From Erythroxylum novogranatense (lineage: Eukaryota > Streptophyta > Magnoliopsida > Malpighiales > Erythroxylaceae), in assembly GCA_029891385.1 (NCBI GenBank), contig CM057226.1, positions 13,385,225 through 13,449,224 on the forward strand: a stretch of 64,000 nucleotides of DNA, written 5' to 3'. Positions within the stretch are counted from its first letter, which is position 1; every line of letters starts with the position of its first letter. A program made the translations under genes and the position numbers. The notes beneath the pieces were generated by a model. That model saw only the letters and a list, made by a program, of their open reading frames with translations, searched no databases and was not told the DNA's origin. Positions 20,877 to 32,591 of the stretch are shown here, in pieces.

Positions 20877-21574
20877 TGTAACATCCCGTTACTGTTAGCA
20901 AGGGTATTATAGTAATTCTGGGTTACACTGATTGGATTTCACTGCATTCATTGACTGAGCATGTTACTGGCCTCTAATTATATAGGAACAGGTTTATTGC
21001 ATATGCATTTATTCATAAGTATGAGCGTGCTTCACGCATGAATGACAGATATCGTCATGACAATGGACATAGGTCATGGCGAAGATGGCAATTCTGAAGG
21101 GATGATTGTTAGTATATTGGGCATAATTTATGGTATAGACCTCCGATTGAGGTGATTCCTGATTCGTTATGAACTAGAGAAAGAGGTTTATAATTGAGGA
21201 TAAATATAGGAATTAGAATTGATTTAAGTGACATTGATTTATAGAGAATAAGGTCGATTATGGTTCATAGTGTGACCTAAATAATGAATTGAAACAATTG
21301 GAGCTTAATTGGGATTTTCAATAGAGGTTTTGACCCGATGGATAGGAAATTTCTATAGGGATTATGAATTGAGGAAATTGAACCGAATTATAGGATTGGA
21401 TCAATTATTGTCGACCAATTGAGCGAAGAGTTAGATTGGGATATAAGAGTTATAAATTGGGTTTTAGCGCTGGGAAAATCGTGAACATGCATTGTACATC
21501 ATCTCATGAAACATATGCATTCTTGAATGGTTTAATTGAGCATCTAGTAATGGGATTGTATTTTCTTGTTATAG

Positions 21575-21641
21575 AGGCGTCGTTGGATCGTCGTTCCACG
21601 GACATTCTTGGAACTTCGAGCAAGAGCTTCGGAAGTTACTG
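21575..21641 (+). other. Predicted 67-bp micro-exon in S2
   Basis: It is flanked by acceptor TTGTTATAG and donor GGTGAGTAACCTAG. Length and flanks match the other LTR copies. Confidence 0.5.
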
Positions 21642-22355
21642 GTGAGTAACCTAGTTGGTTTCTCAAATTCTGATTATTTAAATGCTCAGCGTGAATTACT
21701 TGCCAAATGTGAAACCGTATGATTCTTGAAATATACATGATCGGATGATATGCCTCTACTATATTGGATTGTGAAATTGCATGATTCTTGGAATATACGA
21801 AATGGCGTGTTTCTACTATGACGGATTGGATTCTTATCTTTGGGTGAATATCAGATGTATATTCTTGAGAAATACAATCTTGGGCTTTTATAGCCATACA
21901 TTGAATCTTGAATCTTGAATTCGAACATCGCATTGCATGCATAAATGCATGATCGATAATGGAATGTGACCCAGTTGCTATTATCTTTGAAAAGAGCCTC
22001 GAGCTCGAATCTTTGTCTTGTGGGGCCTAGCCCAGGGAGAAAATCACACGCGTCCCCATTTGAACAACGGTCGAGCACTTGGGCTGTCTTGAATAAGCGG
22101 AAAGAGTCTCATATGCATTATATACATGGTGATTGAATTGCCAAATTGTGTGATGATTCTTTGAAGCGTGTGATGCCATGATTTCTTGTAAATTGTGATG
22201 TGACACGTAAAGCGTTCTATCTCTTGTAATATGTCATCGCGTCATAATTGTTGTAAAATATTGCAAACTGTTATAAACTCTGTAAATTGTTATATATCTT
22301 TATTAATTGAATATTCTTGTGCGTCTTTGTCTGCATGCAATTTCGTAATGCATGA

Positions 22356-22407
22356 TTTGAGTGAACCATCGATGATGGTTTCTCCTTGAGTTATAAACTC
22401 ACCCAAA
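22356..22407 (+). other. Three-way-junction block in S2
   Basis: Outer arms are TTTGAGTGA and TCACCCAAA. The first pair is T-A here where G1 and G4 have G-C, a compensated change, and the fifth pair is A.C. The inner hairpins AACCATC-GAT-GATGGTT and GAGTT-ATA-AACTC are intact. Confidence 0.65.
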
Positions 22408-22802
22408 ATTGCAACCTATTTTTGGGATGATAGAATAGACCCTAGCTCAGGAGATAGCCTTTTCTACCATGCGGCGTCTTTGGCGGGAGAAGCGATGGCA
22501 CACAGGTCGGTCAGCTGGGTTGGATTTTGAGGATGATTTAGGATAGATGTTTGTATCAGTTCCCTTTTTGGTTTTGTTTAGGGGACTGATAGACTTGTCT
22601 ATTCTGTTATTGGACGACTGTACCAGATGATTATTATTTTGGATTCTAATTTACTGATTTCTGATATATTGTGATTTGATTTATTGCGATGCCATGTGGA
22701 TATTATTGGGAAATGTTCTGGTGGTGCACCTTCATCGTGGGATTTGTATCGGGGTGACCTTCGGGTTTCCCGATGTGTACCCTACGATGAGGGGGCGCTA
22801 CA

Positions 22803-23565
22803 TGTGCACAGTCTAAACAGACTAGAACTCAATTTTCTATAAGTGATAGCCATAGTGAACAATTGTTTGAATTGTTACATGTGGATGTTTGGGGGCCTTA
22901 TCGGACACAATCACTTTCTGGTGCTTTTTATTTTTTAACATTTGTTGAAGATTGCAGCAGGTGTACTTGGACTTATTTGATGTAGACAAAGGATCAAGTT
23001 AGTTTTTTATTGAATATTTTTTTCACAATGGTGAAGAATCAATATTCTGCTTCAATTAAAGTTGTTAGAAGCGATAATGGGGGAGAGTTTGTGGGTTCTA
23101 AATGTCAACATATTTTTCATGATCATGGCATTGTTCATCAACGGACGTGTATCTATAGTCCTCAACAGAATGGCAGGGTAGAGAGGAAACACAGACATAT
23201 TTTGCAGATGTCTCGAAGTTTGTTGCAACAAGCTCATTTACCTAAGAAGTTTTGGGGTGATGCTACCCATCACGCTACTTATCTGATCAATAAGTTGTCG
23301 TCTTCTGTGTTAAATTGGAAAAGTCCATATGAGGTGCTGCTTGGAAAACCACCAGATTATAGTGTTTTGCAAGCATTTGGGTGTTTGTGTTATATGACAG
23401 ATACTAGTCCTAAGAAGGATAAGTTTGATGTTAGAGCCAAAAAATGTATTTTTTTGGGCTTTGTTCCTGGTCAGAAAGGGCATAAGGTGTATGACATTTC
23501 TTCTCAGCAGTTGTATACCTCCAAGGATGTGGTGTTTCATGAAACCATATATCCTTTTATTGATA
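22803..23565 (+). pseudogene. C0 copia fragment 3: integrase core
   Basis: After the TSD copy (22803-22807) the frame continues AQSKQTR and reaches HVDVWGPY (first catalytic Asp) at about 22882. A TAG stop follows at 22983-22985 in the segment WTYLM.TKDQV. The open stretch from 23010 holds RSDNGGEFVG (second Asp), QQNGRVERKHRHIL (Glu) and the downstream FGCLCY, KCIFLGF and KGHKVYD blocks. It ends at the C2 LTR, and the open frame overruns a few codons into that LTR (to 23585). Confidence 0.92.
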
Positions 23566-24992
23566 TGGTTAGTAGTGTGCCCTAGGCCAATGGATAGTTG
23601 TGATTCATGTATTAACATTATGACTTGTTAATAATATATTATGAGGTATTCCTTTCATATATGCATGTATTTCATTTATGTAATGTGATTTACATTCCAT
23701 GAATGGTTTTAGACTTATGTCATCAAGTATGTGACTTGATAGTAAAACCATAAGCGTTACAAGACTATTCTAGACTGTCCCTGGTCGATCATTATTGGTG
23801 GAACAATAATGAATTAAGGCTAGTATGTGTTTTTGTTGATGATCATGTTTTACTGATCATGGATATGAGATATCAAATCAGAAACATAGATATATGTTAG
23901 AGAACATATATTAGACCGACCCACAAAAAGAGTACTACATGGTTTCATGTCATTAGTGATTCTTACAATGGTTTGATTTTAGTCCTTTGACCTGAAGTCA
24001 TCATGGTTCCCCACATGAGGAATTCGGTGTTTTGATATTAGACTAAGTTATTTTTAACCGAGTAACAAGTAGTCTTATGTTGGACATCAAATGAATCATG
24101 CGGAGGGATGTGAATGACGTAGATGGGATTTGTACCTCTCTTAAATGAGAGAGATATCATTTGGGCCTCTTGACAAGTGTGACTGAAGAAATGCATGGCC
24201 ATGCTCAAATGAATTGATGAAGAGTCATCAATGTCATTTGTTATAATCAGTCAACTTGGGGATCAAGAAACTATGATTAATCAAAGGTTGACATGTACCA
24301 TGCCTTGTGATTAATTTTGATATCATGTTACAAAAGGACTGAGCTTATAACCATAGTTATAGGTTAAATCGGATTATCGATCCTCATTTGATTTGGGTAG
24401 TCATAATGTCTTGCTAGAGGCCGCTTATGACTTATGGGCCTTGAAGTGTGATCAAGCCCATTGCCAACATCAAATGAGCCTACAGGGTCGCACACAAAGA
24501 GTGATGTGATATGGGCTTATTCTCTTGGGCCTAATTTATTAGGTATTGAATAAATATATGTAGATATATTTATTGGGCTAGATTGAATTAAGTTGTCGGG
24601 CTTTTATTATATGAGATATAATGGGCTGAAACTTATTGGGGCCTCGATGGGATTAGGGTTTCTCTATAAATAGAGAAGCTTAGGTCTCATTAAAGAAGTA
24701 GACACAATTGTCACGAAACCCTAGCCACCATCTGAGAGGAAAATCGTGCGGCGTTCGGGAAGAGTTTCAGGATGTACTAGCACACCATAGCCGCAGCCCG
24801 GATCGTGCATACTTGTGTGGATACCGGTAGAGGGCATTCGCATTTGCAGTGTCTTGGAATTGAAAAAAGAAGCAACCTATCCACGACAATAAGGTATTTT
24901 CGTACATCCTTGGTATTTTCGATTATACATTATGTTGTTGTATGGTCTTTTCGCAGTGTATTGTGAATACTCGGACCGTAAGCGATCCAACA
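23566..24992 (+). repeat. C2 5' LTR (1427 bp)
   Basis: The LTR starts TGGTTAGTAGTGTG (the 3' LTR has TGTTAGTAGTGTG) and ends GCGATCCAACA directly before a PBS. It matches 62996-64000 nearly base for base. A TATA box, TATAAATAG, is at 24665-24673. It holds no gene. Confidence 0.92.
24665..24673 (+). promoter_or_regulatory. TATA box in C2 5' LTR
   Basis: TATAAATAG lies in the last quarter of the LTR, the usual place for a copia promoter. Confidence 0.6.
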
Positions 24993-24993
24993 G

Positions 24994-25009
24994 TGGTATC
25001 AGAGCTAGG
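24994..25009 (+). other. C2 primer binding site (tRNA-iMet)
   Basis: TGGTATCAGAGCTAGG lies one base after the 5' LTR end. The first 12 bases match the initiator-Met tRNA end. Confidence 0.88.
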
Positions 25010-26183
25010 TTTTTCTGTATAATTGATAATATACGTATTTTGATTACATGTGTTTTACGGATTTGGATTCTGTAGAGACGAAAATATGCATGTTTTGATT
25101 ACATGTGCTCACGGTTTTGGATGCATGATATGAATATGATTTATTTTCATGCATGTTGTTTTCGGATTTGTTGATTATCTTGGTACTGATGTGAATATAT
25201 GACAAGCATGATGTGTTTCGGCCATGGAAGTTGATTACATTGAGATGTATTTCAGTTATGGCTTGTTTCGGAAGAGATTAAGTTCGTGCATGAGATGCTT
25301 ATATCATGGTTGTTTCGGCCATGACATATGATGATGACCGAAACTTCCTTCAAGGTGGCGGCTAGGGTTATGGCCGAATATGCAGGGGTGGTGGCTGCTA
25401 GGGTTTCTACCATGTAAGACATGGATTTGGAATAGGAAACCACAAGTATCCATGTTAGACAAGGATACTAAGAGGGCAACCGATCTTCATATGTGATATG
25501 ATTTCGGTAAAGGTATAGATTCCTTATTGGATAAGGATTCTAAAAGACCAAGAATTGGAAACCACGAAAGTCTCCATAGTAGGACCGCCGTGTTTGTTGC
25601 GCGTGTTTGTTCGTTACGTGTTATATATTCTGGGTGAATTTACATGTGTTTATTTATATTATTTGAATATTTATATTCATGTGAAAATTACTATTCTATG
25701 CTTCTAATATATATATACTCAAGTATGTTGTAGTATAGGATTAGAAATAGCAGAGTACAAACACGTTTACTAATAGGATTAGTAACCTTCATAATGTACT
25801 AAGAACGACCCTCATCATAATATTAAGTTCATATGCCTTCCATAAAACTTTACCCATGTTTATCTCTTGTTTATCCTTATGTGGGTTTTTGCCAAAGCAA
25901 GGCATGTAGGGATCATCTAGGGAAGACATTTGAATAATGGTGCTATTCATAGGTAAAGTATGGTTAAACTTGACTAAACTACCAAAACGGTTTTGGGCTT
26001 AGGGCATAAGATTGGGTTTTTACATACGTGCAGTACATAAGATGTATTTTAACATAAACTCATCAAGAGTTACATGTGATGTAATTGAAAAGAGTTTTCT
26101 ACCTAAATAACTAAGTCTTGAGTGTTAAGCCAAAGCTTTTTTAGGACTTAGTGAAATATAGATCTTGTTTCCCCCATTTTTCA
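25010..26183 (+). other. C2 leader, left part, non-coding
   Basis: Untranslated leader between PBS and gag, interrupted at 26183 by G3 and continued at 58950-59030. It has recurring TTCGGCCATG, GATTACATG and CATGATATGA-like words but no domain or convincing ORF. Confidence 0.75.
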
Positions 26184-26468
26184 TGTTAGCCCTATTTTTT
26201 TTTTAAAAGTTAAGCATGATTAGTTTAATTAAGTAAGTTAAGTTAGCGTAAATTGAATTGAGATTAATTAATGTGAGATAACATTAATGAGTTAGGTGGT
26301 GAGTTAATGAAATCAAATGAGTTAGTTGGGCCTTAATGAGGTAGGAAGGAAAAGAGATAAGATGGGCTTGAGAGATAAGTGGGCTTAAATAATTAAAGAG
26401 GAAATAAGAAGGAAGGAAGGAGGAGAGTTGGATTTTGGGCTTATGGGCTTAAGTGAGTTAGGAAGGAG

Positions 26469-26476
26469 TATAAAAG
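26469..26476 (+). promoter_or_regulatory. TATA box in G3 5' LTR
   Basis: TATAAAAG lies 285 bp into the LTR. The same box is at 55928-55935 in the 3' LTR. Confidence 0.6.
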
Positions 26477-28541
26477 GAAGAGGAAATAAGTGAGTAGGAG
26501 AAGAAGAGAGGAGGATTTTCGAAAATTAGAGAAAGGGAGAGAGGAAGTGTCGTGGAAGGTGGAAAGAAGAAGGAGAAAAGAAGAAAAGCTTGGTTAGGGT
26601 TTGATTTTCCAAGAGATTTAGTGAGAGTTTGAAGAAAGTTCAAGAGGAAAAAGTGTGGAGGAAGGTTCAAGCTACATTTTGAACCAAGAAACTCTTGGGT
26701 TGAGTAAAGAACCAAGGTAAGCTTCTTGATTAAGGTTAAGCTTTTGTTGGTTTTATGGTTTAGATAGCTTAGAAAGAGGATGGGTTTAGTGATTCTAAAG
26801 TTCATATCATGATTTAGGTTCATTAGGTTTTCAATTTTTAAAACCCTAAGTGATATGAGGTTATTTTCTTGTCATGGATGAAGAAGGACAAGAAGAAAGA
26901 GAAGAGCAAGAGGAGGAGCTCCATTTAGCAAGGATTTAGCAAGTTATAAGGTGGGTTTCACTTTTATCTTTATGTTAGTAAGTATTAAATGCTACTTTAA
27001 CTAATGAATTTAATGATTTGTAACTATTTGAGATAAGCATTGATTGTGCCTTGATCATATACGTAAGATGGTGTATGATTGCCATTAAGTGAGCATTTTA
27101 ACGATGTATGACATTGCTTGTTATTGCTTGAAATTGCCATGAATTGAATGAGCATGAATGAGGTCATGAAATGTGAGCTAAGCATGAAATATATCATTTT
27201 CAAGAATCAGCTTTAAGGATGCATGAAAATCCATTTTCAGAAAATCAGTCAGTGGACAAGACAAGTCCAGTTTTTATGCATGAAATTGAGTGTTATGTGG
27301 GTTAGTTAAGTCCACCAGCAAAGTCACGTGCCGTTGACCGATATAGCCTTTCGGCTCGGCTGCGATTGTGGCATAGGATGTTCCTTTTGGACTCCTCAGC
27401 ATATGACTACACTTATGTAGCTCATCAGTAACCCATGGACTTTTCGAACCATCAGCTATGTGTTTATGTGTTAGCATATGTTTGCAAGAATGAGAATTAC
27501 ATGGATCATGAACATTGTGTTTTGAGATTGATGAATTTCATGAAATGCATGATTGTATGATTGCTATACAAAAGTGCTAAAAGTATGATTAATGAAACAA
27601 TGTTGCTTATTAGCCTAAATATAAACGTGTTACCCACGAGCGAAAGCTCACCCCCACCTTCCCGTCCCATCTCCAAGTGAAGATCGGGATCTCGAAGAAT
27701 GAGCTCAAGGCATACTCCAAGATCTTAGTGTTTTGGATTTTGTATTTTCAAGATAACTTTTGTAAATCAATGCTTTAGATGCATTTTGGGCAAATGATGT
27801 TTTTGCAAGTTTATGTTTTGGATTTGATGTAGTGGCTTAAAATGCCCTCTAAAGCTTTGTAATAACTCATATTTTTCATATGGAAGCAAGAATATTCAGT
27901 TCTAATGTATTTTGAGCAATTCATGTATGTTTTGAAACAATTGCATCATTGTATAGCTTGGATATGATTAGAATGTTAGGAGTGTGGTTGTTGCCTTGAA
28001 TTGATTTGGAGTTACTCTTGGGATTAAGTTGTGTTATATGAGGTTGCATGTTGAGTTTTATGCAGGTGGAAGCATTAGAATTGCAAATTGGTTAGTTGCA
28101 TTTTTCAAGGGAAGTGTTGTCAAATTTTCCTAAAATTTTGACAGAACTTCGCTACAGTTTTAGACCCTCTTAGGGCTTGATTTAGATCAGGAAGTCTTCA
28201 TGAAAATTGTAGTAGAAGTTCAGAGCTTTCTAAGGGTGTATGATTTGCTTCATTTGGACTTAGGGTTAAAAAGTTATGAGGTAAAGAACACATTCGATTC
28301 TTCGTTCATGTCTTTGTTACATTGGTCTTTAATGAGCAGTGTCCTTTGAGTGGCTTTTTGCCTTGATTAATGATGAAGTTAGCTTTTGCATCCTTCATGA
28401 GATTTGTATTTCATCTTATTATCTTTCCATGAAGGTATATTATGCACCAATTGGAGCTAGGAATAAGAAGTTATGAGTTTAGAAAGGTGGTAGTCTCAAG
28501 TGGTTTTAAGGATGAGAGGTTGGGAGTTCTGGAAAATGGCG

Positions 28542-28702
28542 TGTCCGTTAAACGGACAGCCTCGGGTGCCAAAACACCTCTTCACCTGTCCATGTTCGTT
28601 AGACAGACTTGCATGTCCGTTTAACGGACATTTGCGAACCATTTGGTACCCATCCACCCGAACGTGTCCGTTAAACGGACATGCATGTCCGTTTAACGGA
28701 CA
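28542..28702 (+). repeat. Array of 17-bp TGTCCGTT palindromes in G3 5' LTR
   Basis: TGTCCGTTAAACGGACA at 28542-28558 and 28665-28681, and its reverse complement TGTCCGTTTAACGGACA at 28614-28630 and 28686-28702. A degenerate copy lies near 28587-28609. Each has 8-bp arms and a one-base centre. The array sits where one of the roughly 190-bp modules would be expected. Confidence 0.9.
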
Positions 28703-29488
28703 ACTACGGGAAAAAGTGAAAATTGTACAAATCTAGAGGCCTAATTTCGTTTTGTGGTCTTCATAAGAGTTGTATATCTAGATTTCTACTTTCAAATGGT
28801 GAAAGAAAGAACACAATCCGACCTCTAGATTAAAAGTTATGAGAATCGCGTCAAAAGAGTTTCATTTGGATTTTTGAAGTGAGCATGGTCTATGGTTTTG
28901 GGCATAAATCCCTCATCTGACCTCCAATTGAGGTGAGGCTTGAACCATTGGATTTATAAGACATATATAGTTCTTGATACAAAAATTGGTATCATTTGGA
29001 GTTAAATTGAGGAAGTTCTCATTAAAGGAAGTGAGAGGCCGGTTAAGAGAGCATGTTTCAGGTGTGAACTCTTCTAGGTTTTTGGAGTGTATCTTGAGTA
29101 AATAACCCCGATTAAGGTGATTCTTACCTCAATGCGAACGTGAGGCGTTAAGATATATTTGATATGAACAAGTCAAATTGTGATTACGATGTTTAGGTAG
29201 TGTGCGCTCATCACTTTTATGGAACAACAGCGAATAGCACTGCAATGTCTTAAGCGCAAGGTTTCAGGACTACAGAAGTTGGGCTCTTGAAACGGGGTCC
29301 GACATTATTATGGTATCAAAGCCAAAGTAAGAGTATTAGGTTATAAGCAGTTGGGGTCCGGTCTACGGATCGGGTTCCGACATCTATAAGCGATTGGTTA
29401 TAGCGATTGGGTCCGGATCCAACAAGCGTGGTATCGAGCAAGTATGCGATGGTAAGTCTATGCAGTTGGGTCCCGGATCCAACAATTG

Positions 29489-29500
29489 TGGTATCAGAGC
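29489..29500 (+). other. G3 primer binding site (tRNA-iMet)
   Basis: TGGTATCAGAGC lies four bases after the 5' LTR end. Confidence 0.85.
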
Positions 29501-29700
29501 AGCTCTAAGTTTATGATTTCCTAGGAACCCTAGTGGGTAGCCTCAAGGGTAGAGTCAGCATGCATCATGTTACATGAACCCTATGTATTGTTTTAAATAC
29601 AGTACATGCACTATTGGTTTTGAATTGTTTTACATGATTTGAACTGGTTTCACAAAGCATTAGTTAAAGATTTGAAATGGTTTTCATTTAAAGGAGTAAT

Positions 29701-30952
29701 ATGCCGCCTCGAAGGAGAACTTGAGGAGCTCAATCTCGATCAGGCTCTCAGCGGGGAAGTACGGATGAATCCCACATTCCCCAGGATGCAGGGACCATCC
29801 CTGTTACAGATTTTGAGGCACCAAGTGTGCAGCATGAGGTGCCTCTCCAGCCTCCTCCTATGCCAAATCCAGTAGACCCATAATTTTTTCAGGCCTTTGC
29901 CCAGGCTTTCGCATATGCTATGGGCCAGGGAAGGCAGGCTCAGGTGTCAACTCCAGTAGATCGGAGTGGGCAGTATGACAAGCTCCGGAAGTATGGGGCT
30001 GTCGATTTCAGCAGGACTACAAATCCCGAAGAGGCAGAAGCATGGTTGAAGAGGACCGAGAGGGTCCTGAAACAGATGAAGTGCTCAGATGAAGAGAAGC
30101 TAGATTATGCAGCTAGATCTTTCTGGGGATGACTTTGCATTGGTGGGAGTCGATGCCTCGTGATCGAGCAATACCTCCAGAGCTGACATGGAGGGAATTT
30201 CTAGAAGCCTTCAGGAGGAAGTACTTCTCGATGGTCTATGTCCAAGAGAAGGCCAGGGAATTTCTGAACCTTACCCAAAGGATCGGCGGTGAGTGAGTAT
30301 GAATGAAGTTCACTCGACTTTCGGTATCACCAACATTGTGGCCAATGAAGTGGACAAGTGCCGCAAGTTTGAAGGGGATTGCACTTAGGGATCGAGAGAA
30401 GGTGGTGATCCATAGTTTCGGGATTACCAACAGTTAGTGGATCTGGCTCAGCCGAGAAGTGGAGAATATTAAGTCTGAAGTGGCGGAAAAGGAAGAACAG
30501 AGAACGATCCTCCAGAAGGGAGTGGGTGCTCCAAAGACTTGAGAGGAGGACCGGGACCCATCATACTCAGAGTGGCATGGGCGGTAGTGGTCCGCCAAGA
30601 GTCGTGATCAGGCAATTTCGAACAGGTCTCAGTGTGGGAGGCCCAGAAAGTCATGGAAGGGCAAGTATTCCCAGTGTGATCGAAGGGAAATTTCATCAAG
30701 GAGGTGTCTCGAGGGTTTGGTGGTTGCTTCGATGTGGAGAGAAGGGCATATGATGAGAGATTGTCCCCAGAGGCTGAGACAGGAGGGTTCCCAAGTTCAA
30801 GCTCAGAGGCAGACGGAGATAGTGGAAACCAGGTCAGTCACAGAAGTAGGCAGTTTTGGAGCAGTCAGGAGGGCTAATCCTGCAGGGAGGCCGAGAGCAT
30901 AGGATCAGGCACCAGCTAGAGTATTTGTCATGATCAGAGAGGAAGCTGCAGC
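29701..30952 (+). pseudogene. G3 gag (broken)
   Basis: The ATG at 29701 gives MPPRRRT, then a TGA where CGA (Arg) is expected. The open stretch 29920-30132 holds the capsid signature EAEAWLKRTERVLKQMKCSDEEK. The following segment reads LHWWESMPRDR and TWREFLEAFRRKYF in a shifted frame (about 30125-30240). A zinc knuckle of the form C-x-x-C-GEKGH-x4-C lies near 30730-30765 in a broken frame. The C-end (ARVFVMIREEAA) stops at the G4 insertion and continues at 41209. Confidence 0.88.
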
Positions 30953-31597
30953 TGTAACATCCCGTTACCGATGCTATGAGCATATAGGTACGGGAAGTGT
31001 TGTGATTGCTTATATAGTGATCGAGTGTTTTGTGACCTCTGAGATAGAGCATATTGCTCATGCATCATAGTGACATGCATTCATGATTATTCCAGCAATT
31101 AATTGTGATTTTGAGTTGAATTGTGAAAATTGTGTGAGTTATGAATTATTGAGGATTAAGCGATAAGTGGAATTGAGTAGTCAATTGGTTAGATTGTAAG
31201 TTGAGTGAAAAGTGAGTTATTGAGAATTGAGGAATAATTAAATTGAATGGTTAAATTAGTTGAATTGTGATTGGATTGAGAATTTAAAGAGTATTGAGTT
31301 GTATAGTTGAATTTGAGTGAGATTGGAGTTTTAGAAAAGTGAAAATTTCAAATTGAGTATAGAAGCGAGTGTTGTGTATTTTTGAGGAATTATAGGAATT
31401 TTTAGAGATATGTGATCGGATAGGAAAATTTACTTAGAGATCGATAATTTTGATTTCCCAAAGTGAGTGAGAAATGACATGAAAATTTAGAGTTATGAGT
31501 TTAAGCATTTTTGTGATGAGCTAGTGTAATTTGAGAGACTGAAATTAAGTGATTTGAGGACTTGTAGATTTTGAGTCTTGGTTGAAATCAACCCTTG

Positions 31598-31614
31598 TAT
31601 ATATATATATAAAT
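31598..31614 (+). promoter_or_regulatory. TATA-like box in G4 5' LTR
   Basis: TATATATATATATAAAT lies 645 bp into the LTR, repeated at 39050-39066 in the 3' LTR. It matches the position of the G1 TATA box. Confidence 0.5.
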
Positions 31615-32525
31615 GATGTTGAAGTTAGGGTAAAACATTCTTCCCCTTTTTCTTCTTCTTCCTTCGTCGCCGTCGGCAATCTCTTCCTCTTTTGAGATTT
31701 TCGTTGTTTCTTTGTGCACAAGACCTAGCTGATTCTTGAGGAAGGAGAAGATGACTGAGATTTGAGAGTGATTCAGTGAGAGATTGCAGCTTGGTGGATT
31801 TCGGACGTTTACGATTTTTAGGGCTTCGTTCGATTTGGTGATTTGGTAAGTTTATTGTGTTTAAGGTTGTATTTATGGTTATTTATGGTGTTTATGGCAT
31901 TTAATGAGTTAGATAGAGTAGTTGAATGAGTTTTAATGGTGATTGAGAGTGTATTAATGGTGGAAAATTAAGTGGAGAAGACGAAGATTGGTCGCACGTC
32001 GCGACGTCTGATTCGAGCCACACATGGCGAGAATAAGCGTGCTCGCGCCATGTGGCAAAGCAAGAGTGACGTCGCGGCGAGTGGAGAAATTCCACGCCGC
32101 GACGAGGGCTAGATGACGTCATGCTAACGATTCCCGCTTCTGGCGAAGCGATCCCGTGTCTTGTGGCGAGAGTCTGGAGGCCGCGGCGAAGAGCAGAAAA
32201 TTGAGAGAAATTGTTTTGGGTTTTATGGCATATCTTTTAGTGTAGACCTCCTATTGAGATGAACTTTGATTTGTTGTGAGCTAGAGAATGAGGTCTACGA
32301 TTGTGGTAGAGATTGAGAGTTTGAATTTGATCAGCGGAATTTTAATTAGCGAAAGAGAGTCAATGTCAATAGTGAATTCTGGTTGTGAAGCGAGAGATAG
32401 CGGAATAGAAATAGAGCGCTGGAAAATCATGATCATGCATCATATCATTGCGAATTAAGACATGTGCATCAGTGACTTCGATTAATTGAGCATTTAGTGA
32501 TGAGAATGTGTTTGAATTGTTATAG

Positions 32526-32591
32526 AGGCGCCGTTGGATCGACAATCCACGGATATTCTTTGGGACTTCAGCAAAGAGTTCGGAGATTCTG
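32526..32591 (+). other. Predicted 66-bp micro-exon in G4 5' LTR
   Basis: Acceptor TTGTTATAG ends at 32525 and donor GGTGAGTAACCTAG follows 32591. The predicted downstream intron is 757 bp (32592-33348). Confidence 0.5.

Larger units (their letters stand above)
20877..22802 (+). mobile_element. S2: plus-strand solo LTR (1926 bp)
   Basis: The LTR runs from TGTAACATCCCGTTACTG to GGGGGCGCTACA, with a perfect 5-bp TSD TGTGC at 20872-20876 and 22803-22807. Both flanks are C0 codons, so it is a clean solo LTR. It shares terminal and internal blocks with the G1 and G4 LTRs but is about 0.85 kb shorter. It has a micro-exon at 21575-21641, a GACCTCCGATTGAGGTGA hairpin at 21138-21155 and a three-way junction at 22356-22407. 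Confidence 0.93.
26184..29484 (+). repeat. G3 5' LTR (3301 bp)
   Basis: The LTR has a TATA box TATAAAAG at 26469-26476, a donor-like AAGGTAAGCTTC at about 26714, GTTATGAG module anchors near 28269, 28464 and 28833, the 17-bp palindrome array (28542-28702) and a GACCTCCAATTGAGGTGA hairpin at 28919-28936. Its end differs from the 3' LTR mainly at CAG words. A minus-strand frame at 26458-26823 is low complexity and occurs in both LTRs; it is not taken as a gene. Confidence 0.93.

Noticed and set aside
26458..26823. Minus-strand 121-codon frame present in both G3 LTRs (also 55917-56282)
   Set aside because: Presence in both copies follows from LTR duplication. The protein is low complexity and antisense to the element.
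28442..28736. Overlapping frames with CPLNG/CPFNG repeats (also 57898-58186)
   Set aside because: They translate the 17-bp palindrome array. They lie in LTRs and show no domain.
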